Below, in pieces: positions 42,540 through 51,100 of a DNA stretch of 64,000 nucleotides. The DNA comes from an uncultured Parabacteroides sp. (lineage in GTDB: Bacteria > Bacteroidota > Bacteroidia > Bacteroidales > Tannerellaceae). Below the pieces are notes generated by a model that saw only the letters and a program-made list of their open reading frames with translations, was not told the origin of the DNA and searched no databases. Positions within the stretch are counted from its first letter, which is position 1. Each line of letters starts with the position of its first letter. The stretch lies in contig CALUZR010000003.1 of assembly GCA_944325335.1 (NCBI GenBank), forward strand, positions 1 to 64,000, read 5' to 3'. The position numbers and the translations under genes are program-made.

Positions 42540-44180
42540 ATGAAGAAACTTTGGATAAGTGTGGCCCTGTGTTTGGGCATGGCCTCGTTTGCAGACGTGG
42601 ATGCTTGCACGGGCTTGTTGGTAGGAAAGAAGGCATCGGTGGATGGCTCGGTGATGATTAGCTATGCCGCCGATTCCTACACCTTGTATGGCGAACTGTA
42701 TCATTGGCCGGCGGCTACATGGCCGGAAGGCGCGATGCTGGAAATCAAGGAATGGGATACGGGCAAACCGCTCGGGCAGATTCCGCAAGTGCGGGAGACC
42801 TATTCCGTAGTGGGGAACATGAACGAGCACCAGGTGGCGATTACGGAAAGCACATGGGGCGGACGTCCGGAGCTGGTCGATACGACGGGCATCATGGATT
42901 ACGGTAGCCTCATCTACGTCGCCCTCCAACGCTCGAAGACCGCACGCGAGGCGATTCAAATCATGACGGACTTGGTGAAGGAGCATGGCTATTATAGCAG
43001 TGGCGAGTCTTTCTCGATAGCCGACAAGAACGAGGTGTGGATTATGGAGATGATAGGCAAAGGCGCGGGCAACAAGGGCGCCGTGTGGGTAGCCATCCGC
43101 ATTCCGGATGATTGTATATGTGCCCATGCGAATCAAGCCCGCATCCAGCAGATCCCGTTCGACGACAAAGAGAACTGCCTCTACTCGCCCGACGTCGTAT
43201 CCTTTGCCCGCGAGAAGGGTTATTTCAAGGGCGAAGACAAGGACTTCAGCTTTGCGAAGGCCTACAATCCGTACGAGTTCGGTGGCCTGCGTGCTTGCGA
43301 AGCGCGTGTCTGGTCCTTCTTCAATAAATATAATAAGGATATGGGCAAGTACCTGGAATTGGTGAAGGGCGATGTGAATGCCGAGCCGATGCCACTCTAC
43401 ATCAAACCCGACCGTAAGCTCTCGGTAGAGGATGTGCGGAATATGATGCGCGACCACTACGAAGGTACGGAATTGGACATGACGAACGACCCCGGTGCCG
43501 GTCCCTTCAAAGCGCCTTACCGCTTCCGCCCCTTGACCTACAAGGTGGATGGTGAATCCTATACGAACGAACGCCCCATCTCGACGCAACAGAGTGGTTT
43601 CGTCATCGTGCCGCAGATGCGTAGTTGGCTCCCGGATGCCATCGGCGGCGTGCTTTGGTTTGCCGTAGACGATGCGAACACGACGGTCTTTACGCCGATT
43701 TATTGCTCCTCGACGGCCGTGCCTGAATGCTATCGGCAAGGAAATGGGAGCATGATGCAATTCTCATGGACATCGGCCTTCTGGGTACGCAATTGGGTGG
43801 CCAACATGGTCTATCCGCGTTACAACCAGATGATAGGCGACGTGCGCAAGGTGCAATCTGAACTGGAAGACGGCTACATGGATATGCAACCGGCCATCGA
43901 CAAGGCGGCCTCCGAACTCTATGCCAAGAACCCGGACGAGGCGGTGAAATTCCTCACCTGGTACAGCACCACGACGGCCGACGAATCGGTAGACCGCTGG
44001 AAGCAATTGGGCGAATTCCTCATTGTGAAGTATTCCGACGGTGTGGTACGCAAGGAGAAGGATGGCAAGTTCCTCGATAATGGATATGGCTTAGGCGCGT
44101 CGCCCGATTCACCGGGTTATAGCGAAGAGTTCTACCGTGCTATCGTGAAGGAAGCCGGAGACCGCTTGAAAGTGAAATGA
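42540..44180 (+). CDS. C69-family dipeptidase
   Basis: 546 residues from MKKLWISVALCLGMASFADV. The N-terminal signal is cut just before Cys23 in DACTGLLVGKKAS, which then becomes the N-terminal nucleophile of the C69 (dipeptidase A/acid ceramidase-like Ntn) fold. Core motifs YSVVGNMNEHQVAITEST and MEMIGKGAGNKGAVWVA support this. Envelope dipeptidase working in peptide nutrition. A TTG two codons upstream is in frame but less likely. Confidence 0.9.
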   Translation: MKKLWISVALCLGMASFADVDACTGLLVGKKASVDGSVMISYAADSYTLYGELYHWPAATWPEGAMLEIKEWDTGKPLGQIPQVRETYSVVGNMNEHQVAITESTWGGRPELVDTTGIMDYGSLIYVALQRSKTAREAIQIMTDLVKEHGYYSSGESFSIADKNEVWIMEMIGKGAGNKGAVWVAIRIPDDCICAHANQARIQQIPFDDKENCLYSPDVVSFAREKGYFKGEDKDFSFAKAYNPYEFGGLRACEARVWSFFNKYNKDMGKYLELVKGDVNAEPMPLYIKPDRKLSVEDVRNMMRDHYEGTELDMTNDPGAGPFKAPYRFRPLTYKVDGESYTNERPISTQQSGFVIVPQMRSWLPDAIGGVLWFAVDDANTTVFTPIYCSSTAVPECYRQGNGSMMQFSWTSAFWVRNWVANMVYPRYNQMIGDVRKVQSELEDGYMDMQPAIDKAASELYAKNPDEAVKFLTWYSTTTADESVDRWKQLGEFLIVKYSDGVVRKEKDGKFLDNGYGLGASPDSPGYSEEFYRAIVKEAGDRLKVK

Positions 44181-44218
44181 TTTACAACGATACACAAACC
44201 TATTTATAATTATATCGT

Positions 44219-44728
44219 ATGAAAAGGATAACTATATTATTTTGCCTATTGTGCTTAGGATTAAGCGCATTTGCACAGACACAACGCGGAAGTTCGTCCG
44301 TAGGATTGAACATCGGGTATGGTTTTGAATCGGAGAATGCCACGCTGGGCATCGATTACCGCTATTGCATTACCGACGAAGTACGCATCGCTCCCTCGCT
44401 CACTTACTTTGTGAAGGCAGACGACCTGAGTGCGGTGGCCATCGACTTGAACGCGCACTATGTCGTGAAGCTGAGCGATGTATTTGGGTTCTATCCTTTA
44501 GCCGGCATTGATTTGGCGTTCTGGAAATTCCACCATGCAGGAGGGCATGTCAATGATTTTGGGCGTTATGATGATTCGCACAACGAAACCCGTCTGGGCG
44601 TAAACGTCGGTATTGGCGGGGAAATCTATGCAACCGAGCAACTGACGCTTGGCTTGGAAGTCAAATACAATATTGTAAAAGACATCGACCAAGCCCTGTT
44701 GGCATTGCGCGTGGGTTATAACTTCTGA
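44219..44728 (+). CDS. small outer-membrane beta-barrel protein
   Basis: 169 residues with a signal peptide (about 1-20, cut after AFAQ). Eight short amphipathic strands (SSVGLNIGYGFES, TLGIDYRYCITD, ...LGLEVKYNIV, ALLALRVGYNF) and a C-terminal Phe fit a small OmpX/OmpA-like or porin_OMP barrel. No catalytic motif. Located after the dipeptidase with a 38-base gap. Confidence 0.75.
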   Translation: MKRITILFCLLCLGLSAFAQTQRGSSSVGLNIGYGFESENATLGIDYRYCITDEVRIAPSLTYFVKADDLSAVAIDLNAHYVVKLSDVFGFYPLAGIDLAFWKFHHAGGHVNDFGRYDDSHNETRLGVNVGIGGEIYATEQLTLGLEVKYNIVKDIDQALLALRVGYNF

Positions 44729-44738
44729 TAAAGAATAA

Positions 44739-44814
44739 GAACCCAGAGACACAGAAACACGGAGCTTTTAATTGTTAATTATTAATTGCTCCGTGTTTTC
44801 GTGTCTCTGGGTTC
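44739..44814. terminator. long hairpin between convergent genes
   Basis: 27-base arms with two mismatches, made of GAACCCAGAGACAC and ACACGGAGC words; the AT-rich loop contains TTAATTATTAATT. It lies between the convergent beta-barrel and ACT genes and is followed by a T run. Confidence 0.8.
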
Positions 44815-44835
44815 TTTTTACCTTTTACCTTCCGT

Positions 44836-45264
44836 TTAATTGAACTTCAACAAATCGTTCTCGCATAGATAATCCATGTTCTGACGGCGAATGACTTCGC
44901 GGGCCGCTTCCCGATTGTTGGTGCGGATAATCAGGATGGACTTCTCGCCGGCCGAGAAGCAATACATGTATTCAATCGTCAGTCCTGCCTTTGTGAAGGC
45001 TTGGAGCGTGCGGGCGAAACCGGCGGCTTCGGAGTGGGTCACGATGGCCAGTACGTCGCTCAGGTTTGCGCTTACGTTGTGTTCCTTGAGGAGCGCATAA
45101 GCACGTTGCGGGTCGTTCACGATGATGCGCAGGATGCCGTATTCCGATGTGTCGGCTACGGTAGCGGCAATGATACGGATGTTCGCTTCGGCCAAGAGCA
45201 TCAAGATCTCGGACAAAGTACCGTATTTGTTTTCCAAAAAGATTGAAATCTGATTGACGGTCAT
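44836..45264 (-). CDS. ACT-domain protein
   Basis: 142 residues made of two ACT domains: VNQISIFLENKYGTLSEILMLLAEANI (first) and FARTLQAFTKAGLTIEYMYCF (second). ACT pairs bind amino acids. It lies 32 bases after paaK on the same strand, a pairing common in anaerobes where the ligase handles aryl acids from amino acid breakdown. Confidence 0.88.
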   Translation of the reverse strand: MTVNQISIFLENKYGTLSEILMLLAEANIRIIAATVADTSEYGILRIIVNDPQRAYALLKEHNVSANLSDVLAIVTHSEAAGFARTLQAFTKAGLTIEYMYCFSAGEKSILIIRTNNREAAREVIRRQNMDYLCENDLLKFN

Positions 45265-45296
45265 AGTATTCTTGTTTTAATGAATTGTTGTTATTG

Positions 45297-46607
45297 TTAG
45301 CATATCTTTCGTAAGTCTTTTACGCGTACGGCTTTTCCGCCTTCGGGAGCTGGGAGCGAACCTTTGGCTACGAGTTTGACACGTGGTGTAAGCAAGAGTT
45401 CGTCTTTGAGTTGCCGCGTCACTTCCTTTTCCAACCGCTGGAGCGTGCTGAAATCATCCGTAAAGAGGTCGCTCAATTCCACTTCAATCATCATCTCGTC
45501 GTTGTAGCCGACGGTCTCGATTGTAATCAGATAGTTGCTACCCAGTTCTTTGAAGTGCATCAATATCTTCTCTACTTGGGTTGGGAAGATGTTTACGCCC
45601 TTCAGGATAATCATATCGTCGCTACGTCCTTTGAAGCGTGCCAAGCGTCGGTGCGTGCGTCCGCAAGGGCAATCTCCCGGCAGGAAGCAAGTCAAGTCGC
45701 GCGTACGGTAACGGAGGAGCGGCATAGCTTCGCGGTTAATCGTCGTAAGTACCAATTCGCCCACCTCGCCATCGGGCACCGGTTCAAGCGTCACGGGATC
45801 GATAATCTCCGGAATCACGTAATCTTCCCAAATGTGCAACCCATTCTGCTCTTTGCATTCGAAGGCGACGCCCGGTCCGTTCATTTCCGACATCCCGAAG
45901 CAGTTGTACGCCTTCACGCCGAGAAGCTTCTCGATGCGCTTGCGTTGCTCTTCGGAGTGCGGCTCGGCACCGATGCAAACTGTATGCAGCTTCGTGTCGC
46001 GATGCGGGTCGATGCCCTCTTCATACATTACCTCGGCCAAGCGCGTGGCGTAGCTCGGGATGATATGCAAGCAAGTCGTACCGAAATCGCAAATGAATTT
46101 GATTTGCCGCTTCGTATTACCTGCCGCCGCCGGTACGGTCAAGGCTCCCAGTCGTTCAGCACCGTATTGGAAACCCAAACCTCCGGTAAACATACCGTAG
46201 CCCGAAGTGTTCTGGAACACGTCCGTATCGCGCAATCCGACCATATACATGCAACGCGCCACCTGGTTTGCCCATTGGTCCAGGTCCTTGGCCGAGTGGA
46301 GCACCACCGTCGGGTTTCCCGTCGTGCCGCTCGACGAATGGATGCGGACACACTCGCGAAGTGGAATCGCCACCAGTCCGAACGGATAATGCGCGCGCAG
46401 GTCGTCCTTCGTGGTAAAAGGAATCTTCCTCAGGTCGTCCAGCGTCTGGATATCATCGGCCGTAAGTCCGTTCTGTTTAAAAACTTCTTGATAAAAAGGG
46501 GATTTCAACGCCTGTTGCACGGTTGCCTTCAACCGTTCCGTCTGGAGTCGTTCCAAATCGGGGCGCTTCATTGTCTCGAGTTCTTCTTGCCAATATTCTT
46601 GATTCAT
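45297..46607 (-). CDS. paaK: phenylacetate-CoA ligase family protein
   Basis: 436 residues. AMP-forming acyl-CoA ligase with P-loop SSSGTTGNPTVV (near 92), the FGMSEMNGPGVAFEC motif, and a PaaK C-terminal domain (GRSDDMIILKGVNIFPTQVE, shown by motif KGVNIFP). Likely activates phenylacetate or indoleacetate to the CoA ester. In related genomes it accompanies indolepyruvate:ferredoxin oxidoreductase genes, which are not seen here. Confidence 0.92.
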   Translation of the reverse strand: MNQEYWQEELETMKRPDLERLQTERLKATVQQALKSPFYQEVFKQNGLTADDIQTLDDLRKIPFTTKDDLRAHYPFGLVAIPLRECVRIHSSSGTTGNPTVVLHSAKDLDQWANQVARCMYMVGLRDTDVFQNTSGYGMFTGGLGFQYGAERLGALTVPAAAGNTKRQIKFICDFGTTCLHIIPSYATRLAEVMYEEGIDPHRDTKLHTVCIGAEPHSEEQRKRIEKLLGVKAYNCFGMSEMNGPGVAFECKEQNGLHIWEDYVIPEIIDPVTLEPVPDGEVGELVLTTINREAMPLLRYRTRDLTCFLPGDCPCGRTHRRLARFKGRSDDMIILKGVNIFPTQVEKILMHFKELGSNYLITIETVGYNDEMMIEVELSDLFTDDFSTLQRLEKEVTRQLKDELLLTPRVKLVAKGSLPAPEGGKAVRVKDLRKIC

Positions 46608-46752
46608 GGCTCTTTATTCCTATTTATAATGTAAAAATTACGTGTATGTGTTTCATTTCGTTTGCAATATTACGGAAAAAACCGATACGATGTTCCCTTT
46701 TGCCCCTTTAATTCTCTTTGTAGACAAAAAAAGAATTAAAATCTTTCATATA

Positions 46753-46784
46753 TTTGCTTTGATAAAAAATAAGTTTTACCTTTG
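46753..46784 (+). promoter_or_regulatory. promoter of GCAA-repeat ORF
   Basis: TTTG (46753-46756), 20-bp spacer, TACCTTTG (46777-46784). The leader word CACTAATAAAACA (46788-46800) recurs at 48130-48142 before the giant secreted protein. Confidence 0.75.
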
Positions 46785-46806
46785 GCGCACTAATAAAACA
46801 AAGAAG

Positions 46807-46935
<129 letters not shown>

Positions 46936-46955
46936 ACTATAAGCAAATAAATCAC

Positions 46956-47009
46956 GACGCGAAAGGCCCGTGTGCGGAGCGACAGCTCTGTGCACGGGTT
47001 TTTTGCGTC
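46956..47009 (+). terminator. terminator between GCAA ORF and HU-HIG copy 3
   Basis: Strong stem CCCGTG...GGAGC-GACA-GCTCT...CACGGG (46967-46998) followed by TTTTTT; outer GACGC/GCGTC can extend it. HU-HIG copy 3 starts 38 bases further on. Confidence 0.85.
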
Positions 47010-47046
47010 TATCCGTGTGTATATTAACTCTTAAAATCATAAAAAT

Positions 47047-47790
47047 ATGGCAGAAAACGAAAACAGGACGGTATGGCCCGTCACCTTGTATCAGAACCAG
47101 ATGACCGAACGTACAGACGATTATTCGGCTCGCGTGAAGACCTTCGACGATACGAAAGACCTGGAATATGTAGTGAACGAAGTGATTGCCGACGGGACCG
47201 AGTTCAAGAAACAGACCCTGATCGACATCTACACTCGCATTGAGGCCAAAATCCGCGCCTTGGTACGCCAGGGCTATCCGGTGCAGACGGACAATGTGCG
47301 GTTTGGTCCATCGGTGGAAGGTTCCTTCGACGCGCAAGGCATTCCGTTGGAAGACAGTGAAATCAAATGTACGTTGAACCTGACCGCCACCGAAACGATG
47401 CAGAAAGCGCTGGAGAACGTGACCTATCACGTGGACAGCGTGCAGGAAGACGGCGGTGCGGCGATCCTCAGCTTCAAGAACTTGACGACCGGCGCAACGG
47501 ATGGCTCCGTAAACCGCACGGATTTCGTCGAGGCACGCGGCAAGAAGATCAAGGCGGTCAACCAAGACGGCACCGGTATTGGCAAGGTCGACTTGGTCAG
47601 CGTGTTGGGCGTTGCGACCACGATCGAGTCCTTGCCCTACAACGACCCGTCGCGCATCGCTTTCAACATCCCGGAGGATTTGGCAGAAGGCGAATACACG
47701 CTGCAGATCGAGACCTATTATGCGGCAGGCAACAAATTATTAAAAGAGCCGCGCGTATTGGTTTACTCGAAACCGATCACGATTAGCTAA
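47047..47790 (+). CDS. HU-like DNA-binding protein with Ig-like tail, copy 3
   Basis: 247 residues. HU-HIG domain (about 1-125): YVVNEVIADGTEFKKQTLIDIYTRIEAKIRALVRQGY helix pair, then VQTDNVRFGPSVEG in the arm position. DUF4469-like C-terminal domain (about 130-247), ending GEYTLQIETYYAAGN as in copy 1 (GKYILRFKTYYDEEE). Acidic overall. No own promoter is clear after the terminator at 46967, so expression may depend on read-through from the GCAA ORF promoter. Confidence 0.8.
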   Translation: MAENENRTVWPVTLYQNQMTERTDDYSARVKTFDDTKDLEYVVNEVIADGTEFKKQTLIDIYTRIEAKIRALVRQGYPVQTDNVRFGPSVEGSFDAQGIPLEDSEIKCTLNLTATETMQKALENVTYHVDSVQEDGGAAILSFKNLTTGATDGSVNRTDFVEARGKKIKAVNQDGTGIGKVDLVSVLGVATTIESLPYNDPSRIAFNIPEDLAEGEYTLQIETYYAAGNKLLKEPRVLVYSKPITIS

Positions 47791-47813
47791 CTCCTAATCG
47801 TAGGTTTGATTTT

Positions 47814-47899
47814 GGGGAGGCACCCTCCCCTTATCGGGGGAGACACCCTCCCTGCATAGGGGGAGACACCCTCCCCCGATCGCGGGAGGCATCCTCCCC
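47814..47899. repeat. four GGGGAGG-CAC-CCTCCCC palindromes at 23-bp period
   Basis: Hairpin-capable units at 47814-47830, 47836-47853, 47859-47877 and 47884-47899; the aligned GA positions are 47817, 47840, 47863 and 47886, an exact 23-bp period. It follows the HU-HIG copy 3 stop by 23 bases, after a small hairpin CGATTAG/CTAATCG (47780-47800). The rest of the 362-base gap 47791-48152 is GC-rich sequence without a convincing gene plus the leader of the next gene. Confidence 0.9.
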
Positions 47900-48129
47900 A
47901 AAAAAGTGAATAAAGAAACATCGTAAATAAGAATTAACCGAAACCCGGACGTGAAGGCGGTCTTTGACGGGAAGGAAGAGGCGAGTTTGCCCCATGTAGC
48001 GTGCCGGTTGCGAGAACCCGCGGGTAGTCTTATTAGTGTGATTGAATGTATTTTATCTCCCTTTGCGCGAAAGGCAGGCGGCCTCCACTCCCCTTCATCC
48101 TCCCCCCCACGCCGGGTTTCCATTTTGAA

Positions 48130-48142
48130 CACTAATAAAACA
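48130..48142 (+). promoter_or_regulatory. leader word CACTAATAAAACA before giant gene
   Basis: Same 13-mer as at 46788-46800. Upstream, TTTG (48125-48128 area: CATTTTGAA) sits at the same distance as in the 46777 promoter but the TA of the -7 element is degenerate. Confidence 0.45.
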
Positions 48143-48152
48143 TTCAGGACAA

Positions 48153-51100
48153 ATGAGAAAGATATTTAACATATCGTTCCCCCTCTTCATGTTGTTCATT
48201 GCGATTGGGGAGATTTGGGGGCAAGAGACAGAAGAAAAGGTTACGTTTGAGCATAGTCAAGGGACGTTAGCTGATGACTATGAGTGGGTTAAGGACCAGG
48301 AGTATTATGCTTCTTATGATACCATAAGCAATACGGATGACAATAAAACCCTATTGCAACGTACGCATGAATATACGAAGATTATTTATGTGGAGCCGGG
48401 GAAGGAGAAGCAGTTGATACCGTATAATATAATAAGCGGTATGTATAGGAATAAGTATTTCAGGTGGTTTATGTATGAAGATGAGAACAATACAACATGG
48501 CTTACTGATAATACTGATATTGAGGATTTGACTTTTAAGAATGATGCAAATGAGGAGGTAAAAACATATATGCCAAGTAATGCGGGGTATATTGTTTCTG
48601 AAGTTATTCCGAATGATGAGCACGTTTATAATCTGAATCATCCAACACTTACATCGCATTATTGCAATACCAATGAACCTTATATTCCAACTCTTACCTT
48701 AGAAGAAAACGACTTTAACAACGATGGTAGCCCTATCAAAGTTGCATTAGATATCTCGAATGAAGCGTTTACCATAGAAGAAACAGAGGATGGAAAGAAG
48801 TCGGTAACAGAACCCACCTTGGCCTATCGCTATATCTTTGAGATACGGGATGCGGGGGAGATTATGGATAAAATAACATCGTTGGATGAAGCGACAAAGC
48901 AAGCTTATATAGATGGAGTCCGTAGACGTCTATATGCTACAGCAGGCGTTGATTTCCAAGTCCGCTTGACTTTGCCATTGAGCAGTTACTATTTTGAGGA
49001 TGTGCAAGGTGAGGACGAAACAACGTCAGGAGGCTATTTGACAAAAGGTGATGTAACGGTTGTTGTTACAAACGAAGAGGGTGAAACTGTAACTGACATT
49101 AATGCCTCTATTTACAATACAGGTAATTGGAAGAGAATTTTACCCAATGAATTGTTGGAAATATCTGACCCGAAAGAGGGTACTTATACGGTTACTATTA
49201 AACATAGAAACTATGCGTTAGACGAATATGAAATCACATTCCTTCCTGAAAGCGAAGCAGGCATGTTTGAACCTACTTCTAATGATGATAATTATTATAA
49301 GTCTCAAACCTATTTGGATAGTGAAGTCGAAGCCGGAAATGCCCAGTTATTGGGTGCTATTGACTTTGACGGGGAGGAATATAGTAGTCACTTAGTAGAA
49401 AAGAGCAATTATAAATATTATCCTGCACCTCTTTTGCCATGGTCGCAAAGTAGTTACGCATGGGTATTTAATGGCTCTTATAGCGGATGGGATTATGCCC
49501 ATTATCGAATCGTAACGAATTCGAATGGTGTTCCTCAGAAAACAGGTTTGACGGATGGGAAAGTAGTTTATGGACATGGTGCTACTGAAGGTAGTGATGA
49601 TTGTTTCCTCTGGATAAACGTGGCTGGCGACCCAGGTAAGATGTTGGATTTGGAGTGGAATGACCCGGTTTGTCCTTCCAGCCGTCTTTATTTGACATTT
49701 TGGATGAACGAGTTTTCGAACAATGATGAAACAGGTAATGTGGAAGTCACCTTGACTGGAATTAACGACGAAGGAACAGACGAAGAGACAAGGACGGAAA
49801 TAGCCACTTATATCACGGGGTATATCGCAAATGATGGATATGAGATTGAACGTGGCACATGGGCGCAAGTCTATTTCTCTTTCATTACAGGCGATGAACA
49901 ATATGATAAATATGTATTGACCATCAACAATAACGCAAAGAACTCCGCCGGCGCGGACTTCGCGATAGACGACATCCGGGTCTATATGGCCGCGCCAAGG
50001 GCGAGAGTGACGCAACAGAAGCTGAGTTGCGGCGATCGTACCCGCCTTCGGATGGATTTGACGTGGGATCAGCTCTTGAGCCGCATGGGGCAAGAGGAAC
50101 AAACGGAAGGTGGTGAAGAAGAAGGATGGGTTGACTTCTGCTTTATCGACGAGACGATTTATAATGCGTACTTGGCAGACCATGAAAACGATCCTAATAA
50201 ATATGAAGACGCTATTGATTCCGCTGCCATTCGGATAGGAAACGGTACGGATTATAACCAGAAATTCGCTACGCTGTATTATGATTTATGTTTGACTGCT
50301 AATACTAAATATGTAGCGTATGATCAGAATGAAGAAGAAACGAATTCAGATTATACCGGCGGATCGTTGGCATCGGCTAATTCCAAAAAAGGAGAGGATG
50401 GCGAAACAAGATACTATTTTTATTACTCACAAGATGAGGATACAAAACGCGATATTCTATCTGTCGATTTCTATGCCGATATGATGTATGGCCGTAATTA
50501 CGTGATGTTAATTCGTAATCCGGACACTCCCGATGGAACGCCAGATGATGATCTTTCTTCGTTTGGCTATCCAGGACAGACTTGTGCCATCGCCACGAAC
50601 TTTACCGTGATAGGGCAAAACCTTATCCGCATCAATGGCGAGATTGTAAAGCCGGAGGACTTGAACGATTATTGCACAGGGCAGATCTTTAACTTCTCGG
50701 TAGATTTACAGACACCGCAACGAAATGGTGACGGAAGCCTTGTCGTAGAGGATGGAGAAGTACAATATGACACATACGACGAAACAGTCTATTTTGATTG
50801 GTTCATTGGAACGATGGAGGAGTTCAACAAGGAATTGAGCGATGCCCTTGAAACATTGAGAAAGGATCATCCAGACGCGACTGAAGCGGATTTGGGTGAC
50901 ATCATGCCAGACGATACAGAAAGTGACTTAGCAAAAGCTATTACTACTATCCAGGAATATTTGGAAGAAGGAGAAGAAGAGGGTATCCAAAAGCGATTAA
51001 CATTGCACAAGGAGACTTTGTCCATCCGTATTTTGGAGAATGGCTTGAACTTGGTGGTTCGTCCGATTGGAAACGTATCTGAAGAAGAGGATGAAGTAAG

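Noticed and set aside
45411..46634. 407-codon plus-strand open frame
   Set aside because: Antisense to paaK, which is firmly identified.
47951..48169. 72-codon open frame before the giant gene
   Set aside because: No promoter, no family resemblance, and it overlaps the start of the giant gene; the GC-rich stretch may be a remnant but nothing supports a gene.
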